From Paenibacillus sp. CC-CFT747 (GTDB lineage Bacteria > Bacillota > Bacilli > Paenibacillales > NBRC-103111): a DNA stretch of 64,000 bases. Position 1 is the first letter of the stretch, and the number at the start of each line of letters is the position of its first letter. The notes below the pieces were generated by a model, which was not told the DNA's origin, ran no database searches, and saw only the letters and a program-made list of their open reading frames with translations. This document shows, piece after piece, positions 1 through 10,527 of the stretch. Location: contig CP106741.1 in assembly GCA_030323305.1 (NCBI GenBank), positions 1,307,001 to 1,371,000 of the forward strand, in the 5' to 3' direction. The position numbers and the translations under genes are program-made.

Positions 1-740
1 GCGTTTTGCCATTGACCATATTCTGGTAGAAGTCTTCTCCCTTTACTGCGGGAACGCCATTGTTATACAGCTTCTTGATTTCATCCCAGCCCTGCTTGGA
101 AATCCCGTACTCGCCTTTGTCGTCTTTGTATTTGGTCAAGATGCTGGCCACGACCAGCTGCGGCGTAATTTGATCCAGCTGGGTAGGAGCCTCGTATTTC
201 CCTTTGAACTGAGGATTCGTATACAAATCGGCCCAATCCTTCGGTGCCGTCTCGGCTGTGAACGACTTGGGGTTATACCCGATCAGAATGGCCTGCTTGA
301 CCAGGCTGTGGTAATAGCCTTCCGGATCGTTCAAGCCCTTTTCGATTTCAGGTGCCCAGGCTGGAACATATTTGGCCAGAACCTTTTCTTTCTTTAAACT
401 TTCGAACAGCATATTATTCAGGCCGTAAATAACATCCGCCACCGGATTATTCTTCTCGGCGATTAAGCGGCTGGTTAAATTAGCCCCGCCCGCTCCCACG
501 ATTTCGATTTCAAAGCCGGCTTCCTTCGCCTTCTGGACCAGCCAATCCCCCGGCCGTCCGAGTTGGAGTTCGTGTACACAATCAGCTTTTCATTCTTGCC
601 TGCGGATGCCGGGGCCGATGCGGCCGGCGTACCGGACGGGGCGGTCGTTCCCCCGTTTCCTTGGTATTTCCTCCACCGCAAGCCGTTACAGCCAAACACA
701 TCATCGACAACAAAGAGACGCCTGCCAATTTTCTGACCAT
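1..740 (-). CDS. ABC importer substrate-binding lipoprotein (partial, two apparent frameshifts)
   Basis: Extracellular solute-binding protein resembling the iron(III)/organophosphonate family, the ligand-catching subunit of an ABC importer. Pieced together it begins MVRKLAGVSLLSMM with a lipobox ending LAVTAC, then a Ser/Thr/Ala linker, then the mature start KLIVYTNSNSDGRGDWLV. Start chosen for the AAAGGAGT ribosome site just upstream. The C terminus lies outside the window. Two frame breaks fall in C5 runs of the plus strand near 547-551 and 650-654, and one added base at each restores the protein. It follows the hydrolase and regulator genes on the same strand, so it is probably co-transcribed with them. 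The ligand is unknown. Confidence 0.8.
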
Positions 741-775
741 TCTTTTTGACACTCCTTTAGGGTATGGGATTATTT

Positions 776-1594
776 TTAGAGGTGGACAACCATTCCGTCA
801 TAGGCCACTACGACCCCGGCGGGTTTAAAAATGTCTACGAATTCCTCATGGAGAAGCTTGGAATTATGGCTGAAGTGTGTAACGAAGATCTGTCCTTCTT
901 CTTTCAGGATGTTCTCTTTCCGAAACTCCCGCTGGGCTTCCAGCACGGTCTCAATGCACATATGATTGCGGTCGCGGGATTTGCCCGTGTAGCCGTGCGT
1001 GCAGTCGAGAATGGCCCCGTCCAGGTTTTTTCCCTTCAACCAGGCCCATGTCGCTTCCGGGAACCAGCCCGAATCATGCCCATAGAGCAGCTTTTTGCCA
1101 TCCTTTTCGATGACGTACACGAAGCACGTTTCCATCCGGTCATGATCGGCCCATAACGGGGTAACCCGGGCATCGCCCACCAATATCGTCTCGAAGGGGC
1201 GCAGAAGATGAAAAGCATACCGTTCTCCCTCAAACCGGCCGATGGCGACGCGCGTATGGTACATCACGGCATCATTGCCGTAGATATGCAGCGGATGCTC
1301 CAGGTTGTGGGCAATACCCTTTCGGCGGCATTCCAAATCGTAGGCGTTGTAGTGATCGGAGTGCGTATGGGTAACCAGCAGGTGCTCGATCGCCCCCAGA
1401 TCAATGTTGTCGCGAAGCGCTTGCATGTAAGAATCCGGCGAGTAGTCGAATTTGATGATATCGTCAATGATCGCCGAGCTTCGGGTTCGGATGTTTTTCC
1501 CTCCGAGCTCACGTGCTTTCAAGCAGTACTCACAGTGGCAGAAGGCATTGGGAAAGCCCTCCGCAGCCGCTGTTCCGAGAAAATGAAGTTTCAT
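776..1594 (-). CDS. Metallo-beta-lactamase-fold hydrolase, PhnP-like
   Basis: 272-residue metal-dependent hydrolase of the MBL superfamily. The signature THTHSDH (HxHxDH) lies near residue 75 after MKLHFLGTAAAEGFP, and further metal ligands are plausible in YGHDSGW and in the late VTHFSHN. An early CHCEYC cluster resembles the extra zinc site of PhnP, the cyclic phosphodiesterase of phosphonate breakdown. The gene lies between a GntR-type regulator and an ABC lipoprotein on the same strand with short gaps. A role in processing an imported phosphonate or phosphodiester is inference from PhnP resemblance and context; other MBL phosphodiesterases are possible. Confidence 0.82.
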   Translation of the reverse strand: MKLHFLGTAAAEGFPNAFCHCEYCLKARELGGKNIRTRSSAIIDDIIKFDYSPDSYMQALRDNIDLGAIEHLLVTHTHSDHYNAYDLECRRKGIAHNLEHPLHIYGNDAVMYHTRVAIGRFEGERYAFHLLRPFETILVGDARVTPLWADHDRMETCFVYVIEKDGKKLLYGHDSGWFPEATWAWLKGKNLDGAILDCTHGYTGKSRDRNHMCIETVLEAQREFRKENILKEEGQIFVTHFSHNSKLLHEEFVDIFKPAGVVVAYDGMVVHL

Positions 1595-1613
1595 AGGACT
1601 CCTTCCGCCCGTC

Positions 1614-2749
1614 CTAAAGAACGGATCGCCTTTCTACGATGGTCGTTTGAATTTTGATGGTAATGGGTTTCTCATGAGAGTGATTGATGCGCTTCGTAAG
1701 AAGAGTAAAGGCGGATTGCGCAAGCTGACCGGTATCCTGCCTGACCGTCGTCAGAGGGATCGGGGACAGCGCCGACAGCTGAATATCGGAGAACCCCACG
1801 ATGGAAAGCTTGTCCGGAACCGGGATCCCTACACGCAAGGCGGTATACAAGGTGGCGACGGCCACATGATCATCCCCGCACATTAGGGCGGTCATCTCCG
1901 CATTATCCTGAACAAACTGTTCCGCCTCGGGGTCACTCTCGTTAATACGGCTCGGATGGAAGTCTTTAAAATGAATGTACTGGTTCTTAACGGGAATCCC
2001 ATGATCGAGCAGCGCTTGAATATACCCTTGGTACCGCTCTTCCCGGCTGGTGATATTATCGACCGGGTTCGAAATGTAGCCGATTTCCCGATGCCCTTTG
2101 TCAATCAAGTACCGGGTCATCTGGTAAGAGCCACGAAAGTGATCGTGATACACGCAATCGATCTGAACCTCGCGAAAAATGCGGTCGATAATCACAATCG
2201 GAAACTGCTGTAATTTCAATCGCAGCACTTGGTCGCTGCAGGTCTTGCGCCCCTGGGGAAATAAGATGATACCGCTTACACCCCCTCGACAAGACTTTGC
2301 AGGCATTGATCCTCATCCTCTTTGCTTTTGCTGATTTTCAGGATGAGGTCGCATTCGTGCTTTCGTGCCTCCGACTCCGCTGCCGCCATTATTTTGGACG
2401 TGTAATCGGATAGGTGAGGCACGATGAGAGCCACCTGCTTCCTCTTCTTTTCCTCAGCTGGAAGCGCTTTACTATCAGACCGAGGCACTTCCTTACGCGG
2501 CGCTCCGCCCGGCTGTTCGGAAAGAAAGGTCCCCCTTCTTGGCAAACGGTACACCAACCCTTGCTCAACCAACTGCTCCAGCGCTAGTTTGCTCGTCATT
2601 CGGCTTACCCCGAACAGCTTCGCAAGCTCTCCTTCCGAGGGAACGGGATCATGCGGCTGAAGCTTCCGGCTTTGAATAAGGCCTACGGCCTTATCGGCTA
2701 TTTGCAGGTACAACAAACTGGGTTTCTTGGATGCGTGTGACTTCTTCAT
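1614..2749 (-). CDS. GntR-type HTH / LacI-type sensor transcriptional regulator (one apparent frameshift)
   Basis: Two-domain regulator of the AraR kind: residues 1-75 form a GntR winged helix (LYLQIADKAVGLIQSRKL, then ELAKLFGVSRMTSKLALEQL), and from about residue 110 a periplasmic-binding-protein-like sensor follows (ALIVPHLSDYTSKIMA, ALMCGDDHVAVATLY). About 378 residues once one G is added to the G5 run at 2281-2285, where the frame is lost. First gene of the operon that continues with the hydrolase and the transporter lipoprotein, which it presumably controls. Two palindromes lie in its upstream region. The inducer is not evident. Confidence 0.85.
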
Positions 2750-2831
2750 TGTGTCTATCCCTCGTTTTACTCTAGTTTCCTCTGCGGCTGAGAATCACAC
2801 CCCTGTTCGTGATCTAACCCGAGCTTAAAGG

Positions 2832-2864
2832 ATGTCACTGACATATTCAATGACATAAGTCATT
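2832..2864. promoter_or_regulatory. Two palindromic candidate operators upstream of the GntR-type regulator
   Basis: Two short palindromes stand 4 bp apart in the AT-rich leader: ATGTCACTGACAT (2832-2844, 6-bp arms around one base) and AATGACATAAGTCATT (2849-2864, 6-bp arms around four). Both carry TGAC/GTCA cores. Position 80-120 bp upstream of the regulator start suggests autoregulation of the operon. Which protein binds is inference. The rest of 2750-2996 shows no gene. Confidence 0.5.
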
Positions 2865-2996
2865 AAGAATATATAAAGAATCCGTTTTGGTTTATAAATT
2901 CTAAATATTCCCCTTATCTTGGAGTCAAGACATATCAACTTTATATCAATATCCGCTTTTATTCTATATCACGATTTTTCCATTTTCCTCTCGTAC

Positions 2997-3025
2997 AAAA
3001 AGCCCAGTACCGGTTAGGTACTGGG
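2997..3025 (-). terminator. Rho-independent terminator of the DUF4011 helicase gene
   Basis: Perfect 9-bp stem CCCAGTACC/GGTACTGGG with a 5-nt loop, followed in the minus direction by CTTTTTG. It lies 8 bp past the stop codon at 3034. Confidence 0.88.
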
Positions 3026-3033
3026 TAGTTGGA

Positions 3034-6000
3034 TTAGCGTGCTTTATAAGTCACCCTGCCTTTGTCTAACTCAGCGTCTCCCCGCCTGAGGGCTTCCTGC
3101 AGGCCGTTCCTCACCGCCTTTTCGAGCGCGGCGCCGGCTCTCGCGTAACCAAGCAGCTTAACCGTCTCCTTGGTCAAATCCTCGAGAGGCAGGCTTCCTT
3201 GAATAAACAGCACTTCCTTTACCGCATTGGCGATTTCTTCAGGAGGCCATTCCTCCGCGCTCCGGCGGTCCTGGTCGTTCTCCCCGACCCGATAAAGGCT
3301 GTACTCCTCCGGCTGCTCCGTATCCGGCCAGTAATAGTCGATCTCCTCCCATACTGTCTTCTTAACGGGCAGATCAGCCAATAGCGCCGTGAGGTGCCTC
3401 TCGATCCGCGCCCCCGATCTTGTCATTCCCCATGCCTGCCAGACTCTCCTGCTGAGCAGGGACCGGCTGACCGGCCCTTCTTCCCGGATTACCTGAAGAA
3501 GCTGATTCTTCAGCAGGCCCTCATTCTTGGATAGATAGAATTCTTCGGAGGAGAGAGGGACGGCCTCCAGGGAAGCGGCTTTATAAACCGAACGCCAAGA
3601 AGGAGGGGCCGGGTTCCCTTGTTCCGGTTCGTTATCCGGTTGGGGCACGGACACGGACTGGCTATCCATGATGATACCCGAACCCGTCTCCGTCCCTTTG
3701 AGGTCCGCCAGGCTCTGTAAAGGCTCCGCTTCCTCGGCCGCTTTCACGGCTTCCATCATCCGCTGGATTTCCTTGCCCGGGTTATCCAGCCAATCCATCG
3801 ACCATACCCGGTGAAGGGACCAGCCCAATTGGCGAAGCACCTGTTCCCGGAGAACCTCCCGGTCCCGTGCGGTTTGGCCGGTCTTGTAGCCCTCGCCATC
3901 GCACAGAATGCCCAGGAGGTAAGCATCCGGGTTGTCGGGATTCACGATCGCGAGGTCCATCCGGTAACCGGACGATCCTACATGGAGGTCGGCCTGGTAC
4001 CCCTCCTTCTTAAGAGCCGCGGCAATCTGTTCTTCTATCCCTCCGGCTCGGATTTCCGCCTGACCGGCATCCAGACCAAGCGCGGTCCGGCCTTTCTCCG
4101 CGTACTCCAGGAAGGCTCTTAAGGCGCTTACCCCTCCGCCCGCGTTCGGGAGACATCCAGATGCTCCGCGCGCAGCGTAGAGAATACGTGCATTTCATAC
4201 CGGGCCCGGGAGACGGCGACATTCAGTCTTCTCCACCCTCCGTCCCGGTTCAGAGGACCGAAATTAAGCACGACCTTGCCGGAAGCATCCGGTCCATAGC
4301 CGATGGAGAACAGGATCACATCGCGCTCATCCCCCTGTACATTCTCCAGGTTCTTGATGAATAAGGGCTCATGCAGACGGGAAGCGAGCTGCTCAAGCTC
4401 CGGATCCTGACGGAACGCCTCATCCAGCAAGTCTTCAATCAGCGTCTGCTGAATGGAGTTGAAGGTGACGACCCCGATGCTCCGTCTCCGAAGCTGCGGA
4501 TCCTTCAACCGGCTTATGATTTCCTGAATGACCTGCTCCGCCTCCGCGCGGTTCTGCTTGGTCTTGCCCCGGTCATAGAAACCGTCTACCGGATGCCACC
4601 TTACATTTGATTTGCGCTCGAGCGGGGAAGGGAACGTCAGAAGCTTGTTCTCATAGAAATGCCGGTTGCTGAAGGCGATCAGGCTCTCGTGCCGGCTGCG
4701 GTAGTGCCACAGCAGATGCTCCTCGGGCATGCCGAGGGCCAGGCAGTCATCCAGAATGCTCTCCAGATCCTCGGGAACCACGGCTTCGTCGGCTTCCTCT
4801 GCCCCGCTATGGGCAAAAAAGCTGGTCGGCGGCAGCTGCTTCGGGTCTCCGACCACGATCACGTTCCTTCCCCGTGCCATCGCGCCGACGGCTTCACTCG
4901 TCGGAAGCTGCGAGGCTTCATCGAAAAGTACAAGATCGAATGAAGGGTGCTTCGGGTCCAAGTATTGGGCGACCGACATCGGGCTCATCAAGACGCAGGG
5001 ACAGAGTCGGCTCAACAGGTTCGGAATCTGCTCGAACAGCTTGCGGAGCGACAGGCCCCTGCCTCCGCTCCGAATGGCTCGAAGCAGAATGCCCGCCTCC
5101 GAGCTCGCGGCCGCCTGGCTGTGAAGCGGCGGGAGGTTGGCGGCAAGACGGGCGGAGATCTCCTGTCTCGTCAGCTGCTCGAAGGTATCCACCGTTTCCT
5201 GGAACGCTTTGATCTTCTCCTCAAACAATCGCCCGGAGAAGGAAGCAAGCTGCGGGTCGGCTTCCAGCCCATACTGGATGGCCGCTTTCCACCAGCCCCG
5301 TTCGAAGGCGGCCGTTACCTCCGCATGCTGCAGCCGGCCTCCTTCATAGGCGGACAGGACCGAGTCCAGCCCGGCGTCCGCTGCCCGCCCGCGTACCTGC
5401 CTCCAGCTGCACCACTCCCGTAAGGAATCTATATTCTCCTTCCAGAGCCGCGCCTGGCCGGTGCGGTACGCAAACCAGGAACCCCCGCCTCTTCTCTCAT
5501 CCAAGGCGGCGAAATCCAGCTGAAGGAGCCGGGCCAGCCGCTCCTCCAAGTCTTGGAATGTGCGCCAGGCGGTAAGAAACCTTTCCAGGAGAGACCCATA
5601 GGCAGCCTCGAAAGCCTCCTTTCCTGATACAAGCCGATCCGCCGCCTGCCCTCTTGCCTTCGCGGCCGCAGGAGGCTCCCGGAACAGCTGAAGCAGCTTC
5701 CCGCTGAGCTCATCCGCCCATTTCTTGGATGCCTCCACGGCTGCCCAATCCGTATCCCCCTGTTCCAAGCCTGGCCAAGCAGAGGAGCGAGCTCCCCTCG
5801 GCCTCCAGGAGAGCAGCCGACTCCGTCTGGTACTGCAGGATAAGCGACAGGGTGTGGGCTGTCTCGCTCTTCTGCGGGACGGAGCCCGGAAGGGCCATGC
5901 CTTTAATCGTTTTATAAACCCGGCCTTGTTTGAGCACTTTGGGTAGAAACCACTGGAGGTCCGCCTTTTTCCACTCGGTAAGGGCGAGGCCGGCGTCATA

Positions 6001-8917
6001 GGCCAGGATTTCCTCCCTAAAATCAGCCGTCAACCGGGCGCGGGCCTCTTCCCGGGCATGGCCGTGCCCAATGGCCTTCATGATCCGGGCCCTTGCCGAA
6101 TCCATATCTGCCGCGCGAAGCAGCCCAACGGGGAGGACCGGCGGCAGCTCATGCAGCAGCTTTAGGACGGCTTCCATTCCGGCAAGCTTCTCGGCCGTCG
6201 GATCATCCGTCGAATAAGCCAGCAAAGGGCCTGCTGCCTCATAAGCCTCCTGGCATTCCGTGAGGCTGTCCAGATAACCAGCCAGCGCTTCCTCTACCTG
6301 TCCTTTAAGCGACGGTGTGTACGTTTCGAGGGCGGCATCGGACCAAACATGCTTAAACGGATGCCCGGCTGCCTCTCCTGCCACGCGAAGCTCACGGACA
6401 AGGTCGGACCAGACGGTATAATCCTCGATGCTCTTGGCCCCCACCACCGCCGGCTCCAAGGAGACCACGTCCGGTGCCTGCTTCACCGCGCCGTAACGGA
6501 CCATGGCTTCGTACAGCGAGGCGCCGAAGCCTTGCTTTTTATGAAGAGAGGTGACATACCCGTTAAGCTCGCTTCTCGAAGCGGCCAGACGATCGGCCTG
6601 TCTTCTCCACTCTTCGGGGAAGCGCGGTGACCGGATTCCAAGGTGCGGCGCAGCTGTTCGAGCACCGCTTTCTTGGTGCTTTTGTTGGAATGCAGCTCGA
6701 GGCAGAAGGAGCCCAGGCCAATCTGCTCCAGCCGGTTCTGGACCACGCTTAAGGCAGCCATCTTCTCCGCGACGAATAGAACCGTTTTGCCGCTTGCCAA
6801 GGAAGACGCGATCATGTTGGTGATCGTCTGGGATTTGCCGGTTCCCGGCGGTCCGTGAAGAACAAAGCTCTTCTCCTTGCCCGCCGCGCTCACGGCCGTA
6901 ATCTGGGAGGAGTCCGCCGAGATGGGCAGCAGCAGCTGATCGGGAGGAAACCGCTCATCCAGCTGTCCGGCCTCCGGGAAGGTTTCCCCCGGTTCCCATT
7001 CCAGGCGTCCGGTCATAAGGCTCGCGACCACCTTGTTCTTCGCCAGCTCATCGGCCCGGCTGCGGATGTCGTTCCACATGACGAACCGGCTGAAGGAGAA
7101 CAGCCCGAGAATGGCGGACTCCTGGACATCCCATCGGGGAAGATTCATTACGACATGACGGACGGTGGTGAAGATTCCGCTTAGATCGATCCCTTTCTCA
7201 TCGCGGGGCAAGGGGTCCAATCCGTCGAGATGACTCCCGAAATCCTGTCTCAGCATTTCGAGCAGCGTAATATTGATCTGAGCTTCCTCGTCCCTTGCCC
7301 GCAGCACGAAGCCGGCGCTGGACGATTTGCGGACCAGCTCGACCGGCACGAGCACGATGGGAGCGTAACGGGGCATAACGCTGGCAGCAGACTCATACCA
7401 TTTCAGAACGCCCAGGGCGAGGTATAACGTATTGGCGCCGTTCTCCTCCAGCGACAACCGGGCCGAGCGATAAAGATGGATGCACTTGTCCGCAAGTTCT
7501 CTCTCGTTGGCATTGGCCCGCAAGCGCTTGTGAAGAAACTCCTGGTGGATCAGGAGGGTCAAGGGATGATTCGGGGTCGCGCTCTGGAATAGATCCGCAC
7601 TACGGACCGTTTGGTCCCAATCCGACGGCTTCGCCAGCAGCTGAAACTCCTGCCCCTCTGCGAGCGCATCTTCCAGCTCTCCGAGCCGGGTGTTTAACAG
7701 AGGCAGCGCCGCCTTCGTCATGCGGAAGTTAAGAAGCGTATTGCGCAGGGTAAGGTCGAGCAGTTTTCTTTCCCACTGCTTCTGCTTCGTTACGGCAATG
7801 GACCGCACCTCCTCGGGGCGGTTCTGGATCACCATCTCTTTCGGCGCCTCCGCGGCGGCCGCGATTTCCTTGTTCTCCGAAACGATTTCCCACCCGTCCG
7901 GGGTCGGGATCCGGATAGGCAGCGGACGGATGGCACTGAAGCGGGCTCGCCGCACGTCCACGAAGCCGAAAAATTCATCGGGCTCCGCCAGATGAAGCAG
8001 GGCTGCGGCTTCCGCCTCCCCGTACGGCGACTGGCTGCCGGCATTCATCAAAGTAGCCTCCACGAGGCTCACTTCATGGACGCCGGCAGCCAGTCTTTGG
8101 TAAGAAGCGACACGTCGTCCTGCAAGCATTCGGAGAAGGTTTCCTCCATCAGCCACACGCCCGGAAAGGCATGGCCCTTCGTGAAGATAACCAGGGGATG
8201 CAGGCCTGCCGCCTCCAGACAAGAAGCGTATAACAGCGTCAGATCCAGACAATTGCCCATCCCCTTACTCAGTATGGCATCCGGAAGCCTCACCCGCTGA
8301 CCGATCTCCTCGAAGCTGGCCGGAGCTACGCAATAGGTGGGCTGGCGGGACTGAATAGCGGTATAGATCGCAGCCGCCTGATGACGGACGCGATTCGGGT
8401 TGCGGCTCTGGTAAGCATCGAAGGAGGGGCTTCCCGTCCATTTCTCCAGGAAAGAGGAAGCCTCCTTTAGGATTCCCGCAACCGCCGGATGGTTAGGGAG
8501 GATAAAGGCCGCGATCATCTCGGGCATCACCGCCAAGCCCGCCCATTGGTCATAGGCCAGAACCGCTATAGGGGAGGTTTCCCGATAAATAAGCGCTCCT
8601 TCGTGTATCACTTCCAGGGTAAGGCTGCCCGCCAGTCTTTCCGTCAGGCCGGCTAAATGAGCACCTGACACGTTTATGGAAACCGGGCCCAGATCAACCG
8701 TTTGCCCGGCCGGAATCACTTCGATTGTTTTGGTCCAGTCCGCCGCGAATTCGGGCTCACTCTTGATCTTCACCTGCACCTGGTGCAGGTCCGCGGCCGA
8801 ATCGTTAGTCAACGCGATCTTCCGGACCACCGGAACATAATTTTGCTGCATGGCATAATTGACCACATCGTATCGAAGCCACTCGCAAAGCAGACTTCTG
8901 CCGACTACGCTCTCCAT
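3034..8917 (-). CDS. Giant DUF4011 - SF1 helicase - Vsr/MTES_1575-type nuclease - DUF3320 protein, probable anti-phage defence (five apparent frameshifts)
   Basis: About 1962 residues when five single-base losses are restored (near 8080, 6630, 5781, 5759 and 4130). Order: transglutaminase-like region (1-280; GMGNCLDLTLLYASCL); DUF4011 segment (about 380-600; ERKLLDLTLRNTLLNFR); superfamily 1 helicase with Walker A GPPGTGKSQT (about 690), Walker B VLFDEASQLP (about 1330), GDPKQLPPTSFF, VQGDERDVILFSIG and NVAVSRAR; nuclease fold (about 1650-1730; MDLAIVNP, GILCDGE, DREVLREQVLRQLGW); C-terminal DUF3320. This architecture matches the single-gene hhe candidate defence system as I recall it from published surveys. 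Stand-alone gene with its own terminator and a tandem repeat in front. The start has no strong ribosome site, so it is tentative. Confidence 0.85.
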
Positions 8918-8969
8918 GGTTCTCCCTGCCTCTCTGTATGAGCCATCGTAATGCCATTATAGCTCCTGT

Positions 8970-9185
8970 GGCCCTATCCGCAAATGAAGTTCTGCTTACC
9001 TTATGATTCTCGTGCGCATACCGAAGTTTTCTCGCCAACAGAGTTACCGGATAAGGCCTTGGCCCTATCCGCAAATGAAGTTCTGCTTACCTTATGATTC
9101 TTCTCGTGCGCATACCGAAGTTTTCTCGCTAACAGAGTTACCGGATAAGGCCTTGGCCCTACGCAAATGAAGTTCTGCTTACCTC
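8970..9185. repeat. Tandem direct repeat, 91-94 bp units, two full copies and a third truncated copy
   Basis: Unit 1 (8970-9060) and unit 2 (9061-9154) are near identical; unit 2 has a 3-bp insertion (TTC). A third copy (9155-9185) stops after AGTTCTGCTTACC and carries a 2-bp deletion. Each unit begins GGCCCTATCCG and ends CGGATAAGGCC, so the unit ends are imperfect inverted repeats and the junctions form palindromes. It occupies most of the gap between the divergent helicase and SUFU genes. No coding potential seen. Confidence 0.9.
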
Positions 9186-9268
9186 TTTCCCGGGGAGGAA
9201 AAGGAGACGCCATCCGGTACAATGGATAAGGATAACTTATAAATAGAGAACCGACTGGAGGGAGAACG

Positions 9269-10333
9269 ATGAACCATCAAGAAGAACAGGCCCCCGGCTG
9301 GGAAGCGATAGACCGAGAGCTGGAGAGGCTGTATGAAGGGCAGGAGCCTAAGCATTACGGGACGCTCGTTCCTTACGCCCTGGGAGGGCCGGATCCGCTG
9401 ACCGGCATCAGCGCGTACCGGGCCGAGGAGCCCCGTCCGCACTGGCACTTCGTCACGTACGGCTTCTCCGAGCTGTATGAGAAGGAATCGGATGATCCCG
9501 CTTGCAGCGGGTACGGCTTCGAGCTGACGTTCCGGCTTGTGCGGGACCCCATAGAGGAAGAGCCTCCCGCGTGGGCGCTCAACCTGCTGCAGAACATGGG
9601 GCGTTACGTCTTCCGGAGCGGCAACGTGTTCCGGGCCGGCGACTACCTCGACGCGAACGGCCCCATCTGTCTCGGAGCCGACACCGAGCTGACAGCCTTG
9701 GCTTTCGTGGAGGACCCGGAGCTGCCGGGCATCGATACGCCGAACGGCCGAGTCGACTTTCTGCAGATGGTCGGCATGACTGGTGATGAGCTGGAAGCGA
9801 TGCAGGCGTGGAACACGAGGGGCGTGCTGAAGGCCGGTTCGGAGCAGCTGCCCTCCTGCCTGACCGACCTGAGCCGGCCTTCCCTGCTGGAGGAGGCAGC
9901 GGTGGCGACCGCGATCCGGGAGGGCATGGTACAGGACGGCTCGAGCACCGGCTTTCTGTACGTGGACCAGCTCGGCTGGGAGCCGGGCCGCCGGGGCTTG
10001 TTCAGCCGCAAGCCGGATACGCTCTCGCTCGGAGCCAAGCAGGCCGAGATTATCGCCAAGATCCTCCGCGGGCGGATCCCCAAGGACCGGGAGCTGCGGC
10101 TGGTCGGCCCCGAGACGCGGGTCGTCTTGGAGCCGGGAGCGGCTCCCGGCTGGGAGGCGGGAGAGGAAGAGATCCGGATCGCGCTGGACAGCCGGACGGC
10201 CGAGGAGCTCGCGGAACGACTGGTCCCCCGGGAGGGGACCGTCGTTCTGCCATCCCTGCCGAAGCTGGAGATCCGGATCGTCCGGACCGATATCCGGGAC
10301 GCGGACGGCAATGTGGTGCGGACGATCGGCTAA
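9269..10333 (+). CDS. Suppressor of fused (SUFU) domain protein
   Basis: 354 residues, cytoplasmic, no signal or membrane segment. The SUFU fold is recognisable from PHWHFVTYGFSELYEKES, GYGFELTFRLVRD, WALNLLQNMGRYVF and DYLDANGPICLGADTELTAL (residues about 50-150). The C-terminal half has ALDSRTAEELAERLVPREGT. Bacterial SUFU proteins are partly linked to immunity against polymorphic toxins; no toxin gene is visible nearby, so the role here is unknown. GGAGGG lies 6-7 nt before the ATG. A strong terminator follows at once. Divergent from the helicase gene across the tandem repeats. Confidence 0.88.
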   Translation: MNHQEEQAPGWEAIDRELERLYEGQEPKHYGTLVPYALGGPDPLTGISAYRAEEPRPHWHFVTYGFSELYEKESDDPACSGYGFELTFRLVRDPIEEEPPAWALNLLQNMGRYVFRSGNVFRAGDYLDANGPICLGADTELTALAFVEDPELPGIDTPNGRVDFLQMVGMTGDELEAMQAWNTRGVLKAGSEQLPSCLTDLSRPSLLEEAAVATAIREGMVQDGSSTGFLYVDQLGWEPGRRGLFSRKPDTLSLGAKQAEIIAKILRGRIPKDRELRLVGPETRVVLEPGAAPGWEAGEEEIRIALDSRTAEELAERLVPREGTVVLPSLPKLEIRIVRTDIRDADGNVVRTIG

Positions 10334-10335
10334 CT

Positions 10336-10371
10336 CAAGAAAACCCAACCTTAGGCGGTTGGGTTTTCTTG
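10336..10371 (+). terminator. Terminator of the SUFU gene
   Basis: 15-bp perfect stem (CAAGAAAACCCAACC / GGTTGGGTTTTCTTG, 6-nt loop) starting 2 bp after the stop codon. The stem carries T-rich ends on both strands, so it may work in both directions. Confidence 0.9.
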
Positions 10372-10373
10372 TT

Positions 10374-10430
10374 GGTGGAGGCTACGGGGAGTGTCTCTTC
10401 TCGATCCAACTTGCGGACGAAGCCTACCCA
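10374..10430. repeat. Copy A of the terminator-associated GGTGGA repeat
   Basis: Directly behind the SUFU terminator. It shares GGTGGAGG, then GGGAGTGTCTCTTCTCGATCC and AACTTGC, with the tandem copies at 36433-36790. Only the left part of the element is conserved here. It lies between convergent genes. Confidence 0.5.
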
Positions 10431-10463
10431 TGCCAGGTACCCGTTTTCATGTCCCCTGCAAAG

Positions 10464-10490
10464 CAAAAAAACACCTGCTCGGTGTCTTTT
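10464..10490 (-). terminator. Terminator of the ydjO-like gene
   Basis: Short stem ACACC/GGTGT with TGCTC loop, followed on the minus strand by a seven-T run; 38 bp past the stop codon at 10528. Confidence 0.7.
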
Positions 10491-10527
10491 CACATGGTAA
10501 TGGGGAGGCAAGCGCACCGCCGTCATG

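Noticed and set aside
8970..9185. CRISPR array
   Set aside because: Units of 91-94 bp adjoin each other without spacers and no cas genes are present.
9179..10348. 389-codon open frame on the minus strand
   Set aside because: Mirror of the SUFU gene, whose protein family is clear, and which has the ribosome site and terminator.
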